Positions 1 to 11,043 of a stretch of 64,000 nucleotides of DNA are shown piece by piece (within the stretch, counting starts at the first letter, position 1; every line of letters begins with the position of its first letter). The notes beneath the pieces were generated by a model. It was not told the origin of the DNA and did not search any database. It was given only the letters and a program-made list of their open reading frames with translations. The translations under genes were made by a program, and so were the position numbers. The stretch comes from Akebia trifoliata (taxonomy: Eukaryota; Streptophyta; Magnoliopsida; Ranunculales; Lardizabalaceae). The stretch is from contig CM030713.1 of NCBI GenBank assembly GCA_017979445.1, positions 30,905,915-30,969,914 on the forward strand. Direction: 5' to 3'.

Positions 1-410
1 AATAGTGGACTCAGCCCCAATGTGCACCATGTGTAGCCATATGTTGTTGGTAGATGGTCAATGGTTTAGATTTAAGAGATGAATAAATGCATCAAGAACA
101 CTCAGATAGACCTAAACCCAGGGACTACAGGGCAACCCCTTTCCAGTCTACAATAGATTTAACAGGCAAAAGTGACTGATAAGTGAATGTGAGTCGAGTG
201 GAATCTAAGAAACTGTGTACAGTTCAGATGTGCCCTTTTTTCATAAAAGCTTAAAAATTGTTGTCATCCTGTAAAGGAAGATATGGGTGGTAATTAGATG
301 ACGAGTACCCAGCGTCTAATATAATACCAAAACACAAATAGCAATTTTTTCCCTGGTCAGTAAGCTCCCTACCAACAACCCCACCCCACCAAAAAAAACA
401 AGGTGTATAC

Positions 411-3059
411 CATATCTTGCATCTGTTGCTTAATCTGCTCCAAGTGTGGCCTCATCAACTGCACAACACAACATAAATCACTTAGAGTGGTATACCACAG
501 TCTAATACCAAGCTTCAATGCAATGACAGAAAAAAGATCGGATAAAGCAAATAGAAAGCATGACTAAAGAATACAAGAGAAATGAAGTATAAACCACACA
601 ACATTAGTTCTTTTCTTTTTTTCGGATATCACAACAGAAAATTTTCTACATGCCTGTGGTAAGAGAACCAAAACACAAGTTTTGCCACCAATACAAATGA
701 ATTATAAAGAATTAATGAAACCGAACTCAAATGCTTGGTTTGAACTGCACTTTTAAAAGGTCAAAATAAAACCACCCATAGACTTTGCCAGATGGCTTAC
801 TAGGTAAAGTCTATGGGTGATGATACCATAGACCTGGGTACAATTCCCACCATCACTGAGTTACTAATCTCATTAAAAACAAGCTTACCAATCAGAAATA
901 AATAAATAAACATACAAATTCTATCCACGCATTAAAGATGACAGAGAGGTCCATGTAGTTCTGCGGAGATGGAAAAATATGGAGCAGGTCTAACAGAAGG
1001 ATTATGTATGATAAGAAGAAGAGTGACACAATGAGTGACATCAGGGAATCCAAAGAACAGTAAATTTTCAAGGCTCCTATGGCATGATGAAAGAAAGGTC
1101 AGAATAGTGGTAAAATATTTTGCCCAAATTATACAAGAGTTCATTTCTTATGCCTGAGAGCCTAAGAGGTTAGAGAATGTTTGTCTTCCAAGTCCTTACA
1201 GGTCATTTACCCACCTTGGGTAGGTTCTATGTCTCAAGTTGGAAAGTTCAAGCCCCATGAACTATATTCTGTAATGAGAATATCACTAACCAATTGATGA
1301 TCTTTCTAATGAAAAATGCCAATTAACAAACAATTTCACAATTCATCATTAGAGAACAGGTGTATCATTTCATAACACATGTTGCAAATAGAAATAAGTA
1401 CAAAAGAGGGAAGAGATTAAGACAACTCACATTAAGTTTTGAAGTAGCTTTGAGTTGATTAATTAGAAATGGTAGAGTAGCTCCTCTAATCAAAACAGTT
1501 GTTAAAGCTATGGAAGCCCACCTGCAAGAAAAATTGAATAAAGAGAAGGTATTGTAAGTTACAAACCTTCAGTATTTTGCTGGTACTACAAATACAAAAT
1601 CACTGGATAAGATATTTATGTTTTAACTATAATATTCTTTTAAGGATTCATAAAGTTACCGACTTAGATAACAAACCACTGAGAAATTTTGGCTCATTTG
1701 CTTTTGAAGTTCAATTCAACCAAGGAACCTTTGATGAAAATAATAAAAAGATCGGTTTTAACATAAATATAATTGTCATCCAATTGTCATTTGTTCATTT
1801 CTATTAAGTATCCCCAACACTGGCAGATAAATATTGATCCTTTCAGTCGACATGATCACTGTTTCTATCATTATATTTAAAACACAGAGCATAAAATAAG
1901 TTTGGGGTTGGAACAGATATCTCCACTTGCCTTCCTTTGATTGTTGAGGGATATAACCTTAATCTTGCAAGGAATTTGTTCTTCCAAACCTGTGCAATAA
2001 ATAAAAAATTTCCTACAACATGCCATTTTCAAAGCTAAAATATTCTAGTTTTATGTTCCATCTTTTGCTGCTAATCTATTTTCATTTCCTTTAAATTCCC
2101 CGTTAGATATCTACCCAAATCTCTCAACAACTGGAAGATAAAATATCACACTCAGACAACCTGGATTATTAGAAACTAAGGTTCTGTTTGGGTTGCCAAT
2201 GTCATGCTAAAAACGGATACTTTTTGCACCAAAGATGATTTTTTTTTTTTGGGTGCAGTGCAGTGCAATTCACAGTGACCCTAAACCTTTCACATGCTAA
2301 GAATTCAAATTACTAAAATGCCTCTACATGAATTTACTAGTCCTATTATCTCCATTAATTGCATGGTGTTGTTAACAGGTCGAGGCAGTATGTTGTTCCT
2401 AGTCTATGTTAGCATTGAGTGTACTGAGTTCCTATGGTTGAGCTTCTGCAACATTGGTTCTACGATGCTACGAGCACTGGCCCAACAAGAGTATAATCAA
2501 TTAAGGAGAACATATCTCAAATCTTATAAATATAAATACAAAGGAAACAAGCTAAGAAAAGGAAACAAAGGGAGACGGGTCATTACCAATTCAAACCAGT
2601 AAAGGAATGAACACCATCAATTAAATACTGCAAGGCTGCCACAGGATAAGCAGAATCTGCGGCGGCAATAACCACTTCATTCACAACGGGGGCCTGCGTG
2701 GCTGCCAATTCCAAGCTCTTATCTGAGAAAATTTCAGCAACGTCACTCATGTATTCAATCTTATCTGATCCTTCTCCAATGTTTGATGAATAACTACAAA
2801 AGGAGGATCCAGTCCTTGAAGACAGAGAGAAGGGTAACCATCCTCTATCTTGAAAAAGAGCACCAAATCCAACAGTGGCATTGTTGATATTTCTGTTCTG
2901 GACTTGCCCTTGCAGGAAATTATTAATTTTAGGTTGAGATGAATCTTCAACAGGAGGCTGGCATTTGCCATCATCATCATGAAGAACAAAACTAAGAGAT
3001 GGGTGGAACCGTTGTCTGAGAAGGGTGACTCTGGCAGAAAGGCTGCGCCTGTAAGCCAT
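411..3059 (-). CDS. OXA1: Mitochondrial inner-membrane insertase OXA1, 5' part (gene continues beyond the left edge)
   Basis: OXA1 inserts mitochondrially encoded and some imported proteins, such as Cox2, into the inner membrane. Three exons are visible: 2587-3059 (starts MAYRRSLSARV), 1431-1521 and 411-458. Exon 1 carries a basic, Ser-rich mitochondrial presequence and then MSDVAEIF and a segment ending HSFTGLNW, which resemble plant OXA1 from memory. Exon 2 gives WASIALTTVLIRGATLPFL, the first transmembrane segment of the YidC/Oxa1/Alb3 fold, then INQLKATSKLN. Exon 3 gives LMRPHLEQIKQQMQDM, the start of the cytosolic/matrix-side helical hairpin. Donors and acceptors are canonical (TTG|GTAATG, GCAG|GTGG, AAT|GTGAG, GCAG|TTGATG, ATG|GTATAC) and phases agree. 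The remaining membrane helices and basic C-tail are not in the window. The family name is secure. I cannot tell which paralogue it is. Confidence 0.93.
780..870 (+). mobile_element. tRNA-derived SINE-like fragment
   Basis: The stretch contains an A-box-like GGCTTACTAGGTAAAGTC and a B-box-like CCTGGGTACAATTCCCACC with tRNA-like spacing, but cannot fold as a functional tRNA. It lies in OXA1 intron 2. No target-site duplication was recognised. It is probably an old SINE copy. Confidence 0.45.
1148..1290 (+). mobile_element. SINE-like fragment in OXA1 intron 2
   Basis: It contains a B-box-like AAGTTCAAGCCCCATG about 95 bases after an A-box-like GCCTAAGAGGTTAGAG. The layout is that of a tRNA-derived plant SINE with a long spacer. 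Ends and target duplication are not clear, so the element type is tentative. Confidence 0.35.
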
Positions 3060-3439
3060 CTATTTGAAAACAGATGTCTTCTCATATAAGTAAAACATAA
3101 AACATATTTGAAACAGAGAAGAAATCATGGGAAAATTTTTGAAACAACTGAACCTGAATTTTGACTACTTGCACTAAGGTCAAATTTAAATGTTACAATA
3201 AAAGGGAAATTTTATGCAGTTATAATTCAAACCTCCTAACCAGAGTGGTAGAGTCTTTTTGCTACAATAAAGGTTACCATAATCAATCAAAAATGTCATT
3301 CATGTTCCTTCTAAGTAGGATTGTGTGGAATTTTCAATGAACACATGATCAAACAATCTTAATTGACTTTCTCAATTTTATTACCTATTGGGCTACTCTT
3401 GCATTTCAACTAATGCGTTGATTTCTAAATTTATACCTT

Positions 3440-4090
3440 TTAGTCTTCCAACTCGACCATCTCTGCTATGCTTGATTTATTAGTATGTTGTTCTTGGTCA
3501 TCCAACATTCAGCTCCATAGAGCATAACCGATCTTATTTTGGTCTCATAAACTTTATTCTAGTTTGATTGGGATGCATCGGCCGCATAACAATCCAGACC
3601 CACACTTACATTTTTAACCATTAGCCTATAATTATATGGGTATAACAACCTCTTCAATCTCACCATCCTTCTTACCATAGAACCGGTACTTTCTTAACCA
3701 TCAATATTTACTGGGCAATTTTCTACAGTTTTCATTTCTAAAATTGCAGTTAACGTACCCAATACCACATTCAATCAAGAAATTAATGAAAAAATGACTT
3801 TACAATCCAAAAGTAACTCTTAAGAATACAAAGAGCAATTCAAAACACTTACTTGAATGTTTAAAGTAATTCAAAATCCATTCTTTTGGGTTTTCCTCTC
3901 GGTCTTTTAGGGCCTTCAACTTTAATATTACTTGTAACCGTAATCGACCTATGTCAAACATTGCCCAAACCATCTCAGTCAACTTTCTCTTAAATTATTG
4001 CCTATTGGAGCTACTTCTACATTTTCCTGATTGTGTTTGTTCTCGTTTTATCTTTCCTAGTCTTTCCATCACTTTCTCTTGTTCTTTTGC
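3440..4090 (-). mobile_element. Non-LTR retrotransposon (LINE) relics, rearranged
   Basis: On the minus strand 3480-3560 encodes MLYGAECW followed by basic residues, the conserved block near the C-terminus of plant LINE reverse transcriptases. Positions 3910-4080 encode a decayed RKDK ... RWFG-type tail with several stops. In an intact element the YGAECW block precedes the RKDK block, but here it follows it. This is therefore two fragments or an internally rearranged copy. It sits in the presumed OXA1 leader intron. The same family recurs at 18.5, 20.9, 25.2, 51.0, 51.5 and 52.7 kb. Confidence 0.7.
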
Positions 4091-4390
4091 AGCTAAAATA
4101 AAATTAAAAAGGAAAAAAAAAAGGATCATTTATAAAAGATGTGTTTCTTATAGAGATCATAGTAAAGTTAAATGCTGAGATAGGATTCATGTTGGGAAAA
4201 CGACCAATATACGATGAAGATTAGTAATATAGAAACTTAGATTCCAGATTATGAAACATAAGATCAAGATAAAAAACTTGCGTAAACAAATGAAAGATAA
4301 AATCAAAATCACAAACTCACATAAACAAATGAGATATGAAATCAAGCTCAAGACTCACATAAACAATTGATAGATTTTGTGTGGAGATTA

Positions 4391-4480
4391 CCTTTCAAAT
4401 TCTTCTTCTCTCCTTCCAGGCACACACGGCCGCATAGACTAGAGAGAGAGAGAGACTCGAGTGTCGAACGAAGAAAGCTG
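4391..4480 (-). other. Putative 5' leader exon of OXA1
   Basis: On the minus strand this stretch is CT-rich (a GA run on the plus strand at 4441-4453) and ends in a good donor, AAAG|GTAATC, at 4391/4390. An acceptor, CAAATAG, lies directly before the OXA1 start codon at 3059. Together they would make a 1.33-kb leader intron at 3060-4390. This is inference from splice signals alone; no transcript evidence is available and the 5' limit is a guess. Confidence 0.35.
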
Positions 4481-4622
4481 TAGTAGATCTATAGTTCGAC
4501 AATCGTACTTTCTGAGTCAAGCCGTCTAGGTCTTTAAGTAACGAGTTGGTTTGTTGTCTCGTACGAGACCGCGTTGTCCCGGACGAGTCATTACAACTGG
4601 AACGAGACTTACAATTATTTTT

Positions 4623-4722
4623 GAGAGTTACTATTGCTACACTAATTCCTATGTAAATCACCCAAAGAAGTGCACATAGTTGATTTGACGTTAATAAAAT
4701 TTTGATGTGGCAATAGTAACTC
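4623..4722. mobile_element. MITE, GAGAGTTACTATTG family, copy 1
   Basis: The left end GAGAGTTACTATTGC and the right end GCAATAGTAACTC form terminal inverted repeats of about 15 bp around a 100-bp element. The arms keep pairing imperfectly further in. Related copies lie at 5693, 14147, 16241 and 24248. There is no coding capacity. Confidence 0.65.
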
Positions 4723-5041
4723 CCTTATTTATTAATGTATAAGTAATTATAAATTATAAATTTATCTCATAAAATAGGGTTGATTATAAGGTGATGATCG
4801 GATATCATATTTATATATAGATACTAAATATTTAAATTATAAAAATAATTATTCTAATAAAGATATAAAATCCTCAACGACTCCATCAAGTTGTACTAAC
4901 TCATCAATATTTTCAAATATCATTAAAGTCATCTTGATTTTCCAACAAGAGAATGTGTGAAATTTCAATAAGGTGCCTATCGATCTTATTTATAACGATT
5001 TGGTTTGTCAAAAAAAACACATCAATCAAATCGAAGCATTT

Positions 5042-5370
5042 TGATAAATTTGGGGGTCTAACTCAAAATCAATTGGCAATGAGTGAAGAGGCCTAAGAGC
5101 TTACAAGAAGATAGACAAGGCAATTTGTGTTCGATGTGGGACTAAACTCATTAGAATTAAACTCAACACACCCCCGCATGTGTGGACCGAACTGGGTCAA
5201 AACACGTAGAGATATGAACTGGGTTACGTGGAGAAAAGAAAGACCTTCTTAGACACCATGTTAAATTTGTGGGTCAAACTCAAAATCAATTGAAAATGAG
5301 TGGAAAGGCCCAAGAGCTTATAAGAAGAGAGTCAAGACAATTTGTATTTAATGTGAGACTAAACTCAACA
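5042..5370 (-). mobile_element. TRIM (miniature LTR retrotransposon), family A, copy 1, with perfect target duplication
   Basis: Read on the minus strand, an LTR of 112 bp (5370 down to 5259) starts TGTTGAG and ends AACA. It is followed at once by a decayed Met-tRNA primer site, TGGTGTC. A purine tract, GCGGGGG, precedes the second LTR (about 5168 down to 5042), which carries a small internal duplication. The whole element is flanked by the direct repeat CATTT at 5037-5041 and 5371-5375, the 5-bp target duplication expected of LTR elements. The internal region is only about 90 bp and encodes nothing. A sister copy lies at 48833. Confidence 0.82.
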
Positions 5371-5692
5371 CATTTCATATGAGAAAATATATGTTCATAA
5401 AAAAAAATTGTTCAATATGCACTTATTGAATCATTGATCGTCTGAGATTTCAATAAATACACATATGTATATAGGTGCATCTTTCATCTTTTTTCTGAAG
5501 TTTCAATAGAGGGATTCTTCTACGAACGCACAATCAACTACATTTGTTAGAAAAGCTTTCATTGACTCTATAGACCCATCTTCCTATATTTTTGCAAGGT
5601 ACATATCTATCATGTTTATAGCAATTTGGTTTGAAAAAAATATTAATAAACATAATCACATGAGAAATTTTCTATGTATAGATAATTTTTCT

Positions 5693-5773
5693 AGAGAACT
5701 ATTATTGCCACACCAACTATGTGCAATTCTTTGGTATTTTATATAGGAATTGGGGTGGCAATGGCAGCTCTCT
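5693..5773. mobile_element. MITE, GAGAGTTACTATTG family, short copy
   Basis: The left end AGAGAACTATTATTGCCACACC pairs imperfectly with the right end, whose reverse complement reads AGAGAGCTGCCATTGCCAC. It is an 81-bp internally deleted relative of the 4623 and 14147 elements. Confidence 0.5.
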
Positions 5774-6204
5774 TTTTCTATTTGGTAGCTACGGAATCCT
5801 TTTCGTAATATTTAGTAGGAAGTTACTGAACTAGTGTTTGATGGATACTTTTGAATCAATAAAAACATCTTCTACTTGAACTTACGATTGAAATTTTATT
5901 TTTTTTGAAAGGTCAACAAGGTTAAGGAAGTTGAACCTACGATTGAATTTGTCAAAAAAATTTGAGTTCTTAAATCCAAAATCATCCTCTAAAGGTTTCA
6001 ATGGTGGATTTTCTATCTTTCTTGATATTTAAATTAGAAAAAGAAAAGTAAAATTTCAAAAAAATTTAAATTAACTTGAAAATGACCTAAAAAAAAAAAA
6101 TCCCCTCCATTGCTTTAACTTCTCATAAATCTTAAAAGGAGATGAATAATCAAATTATAATACTCATTCAAATAATTTCAATAGTTGTCTCAAATTACGA
6201 TTAT

Positions 6205-6435
6205 GGTTTTAAAATCCGTTTTGATATATAATCTCATCCATGAACGAGTCTAAGTCGTCTCGAACGAGTTTTTCGATACATTTGAGACGTCTCGTTCAAC
6301 AATGAGAAAAATGAACTAGGGGTTTTAAATCTTGTCTGATAGACTGACTTGTCCATTCGTCTCATCCATTCATGATATCAAGACAACTCCAGTGCTACAT
6401 CTCCGTCTCAGACGAGTTTTGGAACTTAATTATGA
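6205..6435. repeat. Dispersed repeat rich in ACGAG/CTCGT words
   Basis: The stretch is built from variants of GAACGAGTCTAAGTCGTCTCG and their complements, with GGTTTTAAA near the edges. Similar stretches lie at 4480-4610, 15845-16042 and 52500-52660. It is probably an old non-autonomous element with partly palindromic sequence. No open frame and no clear ends were seen. Confidence 0.5.
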
Positions 6436-6607
6436 TTAGGCTCGTACAAAATCTTAAACCCAAAAAATAGAAATACTTTTTCTCAACCATTCACTGCTTA
6501 GTTCCCATATTTTTAATTGTTATGCAATAAGTAAAAGTTGGGGTGCCATCAACAGCTCTATAGTTGAAAACAAACTCGGTCTGTCGGTTTGGGAAATCGA
6601 ACAAAAC

Positions 6608-6615
6608 TAGGGTTT
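6608..6615 (+). promoter_or_regulatory. Telo-box in the SDE2 promoter or leader
   Basis: TAGGGTTT, the complement of the plant telo-box AAACCCTA, lies about 125 bases before the SDE2 start codon. The region after it is TTCTTTCTC-rich, typical of plant 5' leaders. Telo-boxes are common in promoters of plant housekeeping and replication-related genes. A role here is inferred. Confidence 0.4.
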
Positions 6616-6738
6616 ATATTTCGAAGAAACAAAATTCGATCTCTCTTCTTTCTTTCTCAATCGTAAAGAAACAAAACTCAATCAATCATCCTTCTTTCTC
6701 AATCGGTCCGTAGATAGCGAGCTCGAAACCCTCCATTA

Positions 6739-9480
6739 ATGGCGGTCTATAATGTCTTCGTCAAGCTTTTAGACGGCACAAGTGCAAATCTAAGGTTCAC
6801 TTCACCAACCATCTCTGGTGAATCTATAAAGAGCCATCTCTATGATTTAACCCAAATTCCTCCACAATACCAACGATTAGTCACCGGTTCTCAACAAATC
6901 GAAGAAAAAACCCTAATTTCACTTCCTGGTGATGGCGGATTTTTCACTATTCATCTCCTATTACGTCTTCTCGGTGGAAAAGGAGGGTTTGGATCTCTCC
7001 TTCGAGGCGCCGCAACGAAAGCTGGACAAAAGAAAACCAATAACTTCGATGCGTGTAGAGACATGAGTGGACGAAGGCTCCGCCACGTTAATGCGGAGAA
7101 GAAATTGGAGGAGTGGAAAGCTGGGGCCGAGGAGCGGAAATTGGAGAAGATCGCTGAGGATTTTATTAAGAAGAAGTCGAAGGCGGTGAAGAAGTCCGGT
7201 TCGGGTGAATCGGAGAAGTACATCGAAAAGTATAGGAAGGATTCAGAAAAATGTATGGAGGACGTTGAGGCATCGGTGAGGGAATCATTCGGTCTTTACG
7301 AGGCTACAAAGAGAAAGATCTTGCCTTCAGCAGGATCAGCGTCAAAGCGGTTGAAATTGTGGTAAAATTTAGTTTTTTTGTTCTTAGGGTTTTGATTTGT
7401 TTTAAAATTTTGAATGTGATAATTAATTGGTTAAATTTTTGTAGGATGGTGAAAGAAAAGGTGAATGTGAATGATAGCGAAGATGATGATGATGATGACG
7501 ACAACGATGAGAAATCTGTTGTTCTTGATGACGTAAAGCGAGTGGTGAGAAGTAAGGATGGTGAGGGGACTTCAGGATCTGTTTATGGGATTCAATCCGA
7601 TGGGGAATCTTCAGGAACGCAAAGCAATTTGGAGGAAGAAAATGTGATTGTTAACGAAGGGGTTTTTGTGTTGGGCGAAAGTTCTGGAAGTGGTGTGCTT
7701 GGCGCCGAAGTACATGTTTCGGATGAACCCGAATCGATGATTCACGAAGAAATAGTTTCGGAAACTGAAGTAATACATTCTGAGGGAAACAGCCCAATTG
7801 TCATTGAATCTGGAAAGTGCGAGGAAACAGTAGATAAGAGCACAATTTCGAGCTTCGGAGTAGTGGAAGATTCTGGAAGTGGGGAAGTTGTTACTGAAGC
7901 AAATGATTCTGTTGAAGAAGCTGCGGTTGCAAGAGCGAACAATTCTGATTTGGAGAAGCCATTGAATTTCAATGATTTTAACTCAGCGGCAGAGTTGGAG
8001 GTATGCTTATGAGATCTACTTATGATTTATTTTTCCCATCACTGTGTATTGTGTTTGCTAGTGTAATCGGATATGTTATTCTACGAATTGTTTTCATGGG
8101 ACTTGATATCGTCCACCACTGAATTTTGACACTTAGTATAAATCACCAAAAAAGAAACACACACTTCGTCACAATACAATTTTACATACCAATCAAAATA
8201 CCCAATATTGATCTTTTTGGCAATTTAACTAAGTTTATCAATCCAAGGAAAGCAACTTTGAATAAAATTCTTTCAAAAGAACTCAAATTATTTTGTTGAA
8301 CACCATCCTTGCATTTATTGTCTTCAGATGTGTTCAGATTCATTTCTAGTCCTTTAAGCATGAGGTGTTTATTTATGTCAAGGTTAGCAAACCGAATGAC
8401 TTTTTATGTCAGATATTGTTTAAAACAGCTTGCTATATTGCGTATTTGGAAGCATGAGACCGATAAGAATCTCTCAATGTCCTTTGCCAGATTGCAATAA
8501 TGTAAATCCACAAAAGATTGAATTCCTTCACACTAACATCGTTGAGTTGACTGAATCATGAAACACTAACGGAAGAACCTTGTGGAGTGGAAACCTATTG
8601 ACTTTGGAGTAAACAGGAGCATCAGTGAGAATTTGGGCCTGGGTGATTTTGGAGTAATTGGAAGGAAATTTTATGTGTTTTTATGGTCCCATGAGAGATT
8701 GAAGACTTGAATGCAAACTGGAGTTTCATATGAGTGCTCACATTTTTTGCCAAGTTTTGGGGTGGTTACATAGGTTTCAAGGAAATGTTTGAACCTGGGG
8801 AAATATGCAATGCCCATTATTTAGTCGAAGAGAAGTTGGTATTTCTCATTTTTCTTCTTCAAAATAGAGGATTGTCATAGCAAAAACAGAAATTTGGAGA
8901 TAGTAGTTGAGTCGGGAATGTTCTGCCATGAGATCTAACTATTTCTCACTTTCTCAAAATCTTTATAACCTTTAGGGATCACCTACACTTTCGTCCACCA
9001 CCAAAACCTCTCGAAATTGCTTCTTTCGAAATCCTTCATCTGTCTTAAACAACCCTTTACTGCTCAAAAGGCTCTAATTTGATACAAGATTTATGTATAG
9101 ACATACGAAATACTTGATCATCCTTGGGTGCAATGAAATGCCATTGTTGGAAACTGGTATTCTGGTTATTAATTGAATACTTTGTTCTGTATATGCTGAA
9201 TTACATACTTGTGTATAGGTCTTCAAGAATGAAATGTTGAACAATGAAACTTGTTTGTAGATTCTGTCGTGGCAATGTAGTAGCATATACCCTGTTTATT
9301 GTTGGTACTAATATCAATTCTCATTTTTGTTAGGTTCTTGGTATGGAAAGGTTGAAAGTCGAGTTGCAAACACATGGATTAAAATGTGGGGGTACCTTGC
9401 ATGAGCGAGCTGCCAGGCTTTTCCTGCTTAAAACCACACCAGTAGAGATGCTGCCCAAGAAGCTGTTGGCGAAGAGATAA
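6739..9480 (+). CDS. SDE2: SDE2 homologue: ubiquitin-like precursor with SAP domain
   Basis: Three exons join in frame: 6739-7361, 7445-8000 and 9334-9480, giving 441 residues. Residues 1-80 form a ubiquitin-like fold ending in LLRLLGG. This is followed directly by [10 protein letters not shown], the GG/KGG junction that in fission yeast and human SDE2 is cut by ubiquitin proteases to release a protein starting with Lys. Residues 104-120 ([21 protein letters not shown]) are the SDE2 signature, followed by a basic coiled-coil-like helix. Exon 2 is an acidic, Ser/Glu-rich linker with a seven-Asp run. Exon 3 encodes a compact SAP module ([17 protein letters not shown]) and a basic tail ending AKR. 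In other organisms SDE2 acts in pre-mRNA splicing, silencing and replication-stress control. The first intron is 83 nt and the second 1.3 kb. Confidence 0.93.
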
Positions 9481-10785
9481 TTTTTTATTATTATTTTACT
9501 GAATAAGTTATGGTATGGGGAAACTTGCTACCTTTAACAAGATCTGCAGTAAAACAATGTATTTTTTCTATATAGACATAGTTGATGGTTCATGTAGTTT
9601 TTTGTGATAAATGTTTGAAATTGAATAAAGCACTAATACTATCTTCTTTTTGTTAAATTTATTTTTTGTGTTGTGGCCATCCTGATTGGTTGTTTCTCTT
9701 TTATTCAGCGAAATCCTTAAAGGGTATATATATTTGCTGGATGATCTGCGGGAAAGTTAATTTGGTCAAAAAATGTGATTTGTCAGAGCTGATGGAAAAA
9801 TCATTTTCTTATACCTAGGTAAATATTGGGTTTTGGATAGTCAACCACCAGGAAACAATTTTGTTTTTTAATGGATATTTTTTCGTCGATCAAATAAAAT
9901 CATCTTCACCCTTGGCTCAAATCCTGGGGGAAAAAATAGCTTATAATACCCATTGAAACCAAAATTTGCTGGAAAGCATCTTATGGGCTCAAAATATAAC
10001 AAAATTTTACCTCCCTCTTCTAACTAACTAATTGAGGATTCTAAAAAATAAATAAATAAATAAATAAAAATTATGCTTGTTATTTATGTCAGGATTAAGA
10101 TTAGGATCAGATGATAATCATTTTCTTTGATTTGATCTGATAACATTTTGTTTCTACATCAACTTGGAAGATCATAAGATCTTAGGTATATTGTAAGAAT
10201 AATGATTTTTTGACGCCCCCCTCTGAAACATGCCCCCTCTCTCCTCTTTTACGTGGTATGTGCTAGAATCATAGATTCTTTCCTCGGGATACACAACTAC
10301 ACATATCTATGAGGATGTACAGTAGTGTATCCCAAGGAGAAGAAAATCTATGATTCTAGGTCTAGGTCCAGGCCATATCAGGAGGCGTCAGAAAATCACG
10401 ACTCATTGTAGATCTTTTCATTGACAAATGAGATTTTTTGAACAATAATAATGGGAAACGGTCAAGGTTGGTAGCCTGTTTTTGGCAAGCACTTATAATC
10501 AAATATAATGGAGTAGAGGAATACAAAAGGCAATGGAGAAGCATTTCACAAGTGTGTGCTTCAAGAAACTACCAATCTGCAGCAAATAAGCAAATATTGA
10601 AGCTATAAACTTAATTTACCCACAACTATGTTTTGTTATTTTCATCGTGTACTTAATTAATCCTCAAAAATGGCAAATCAAACACGGTTTAATTCACCTT
10701 GGTGTAATAGTCCAACCCTCAAGTAAAACATTCTTCACAGTATCTCTTTATTTCTGTTTCATCTACTCAAATTTCTTAAACATTC
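9481..10785. other. Intergenic region between SDE2 and COX17 (tail to tail)
   Basis: The two genes converge here, so this stretch should hold both 3' untranslated regions and terminators. I see only AT-rich sequence, an AAATA repeat near 10046-10068 and the hairpin element at 10203-10399. No further gene is visible. Confidence 0.6.
10203..10399. mobile_element. Foldback element, TGATTTTCTGACGCC family, copy A
   Basis: The ends TGATTTTTTGACGCCCCC and GGAGGCGTCAGAAAATCACG are inverted repeats. The inner arms both contain a version of AGAATCATAGATT next to a CCTCGGGATACAC motif, so the single strand folds almost end to end. The same core occurs at 16108, 40143, 47325, 48183, 50281 and 57233. 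Confidence 0.7.
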
Positions 10786-11043
10786 TCAAATCTTGAATCC
10801 CTCGGCACGGAGGCACTGCAGATGAGCCTCGATCCATTTCGTGCAAGCAGCTTCCCCAGACTCCACAATGCATTCGTCTCTCAGCCTCTTAGTGTCAGGG
10901 CAAGCACAACAGATCTTCTTTGGCTTTGAGACAGGCCCTGCTGCTGCTGTTGTTGTTGTTGTTGTTGACCCTTGGTTTTGCTGTAATCCTGGTGAAGCCA
11001 CTGAAGATGGATTATTTGTAGGCATCCCAACTGTACTACCCAT
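10786..11043 (-). CDS. COX17: Cytochrome c oxidase copper chaperone COX17
   Basis: A single 85-residue coding exon. The C-terminal half carries KKICCACPD, the Cu(I)-binding CCxC site (C45, C46, C48). The paired CX9C motifs that form two disulfides in the intermembrane space are C48/C58 and C67/C77. The end, [16 protein letters not shown], is typical of plant COX17. The protein delivers copper to Sco1/Cox11 for the CuA and CuB centres of complex IV. The 40-residue N-terminal tail is longer than in Arabidopsis and includes a Thr run coded by an ACA triplet repeat. An acceptor TTGCAG at about 11076 suggests a leader intron upstream of the start codon. The family call is very secure. Confidence 0.96.
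   Translation of the reverse strand: MGSTVGMPTNNPSSVASPGLQQNQGSTTTTTTAAAGPVSKPKKICCACPDTKRLRDECIVESGEAACTKWIEAHLQCLRAEGFKI

Noticed and set aside
780..870. Functional tRNA gene
   Set aside because: Promoter boxes are present but the acceptor and anticodon stems do not form, so it is a SINE-type relic. No real tRNA or rRNA gene was found in the window.
1932..1988. Possible extra OXA1 exon preceded by an acceptor-like GCACAG
   Set aside because: Exons 1 and 2 already join in phase with uninterrupted family similarity, and the translated piece does not resemble OXA1.
5042..5370. Assignment of the family A TRIM to Cassandra
   Set aside because: Cassandra LTRs carry a 5S rRNA-like region, and the 112-bp LTR has none that I can see.
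7304..7972. Antisense open frames opposite SDE2 exons
   Set aside because: They mirror the acidic Asp/Ser-rich linker as poly-Ser/Phe and have no independent support.
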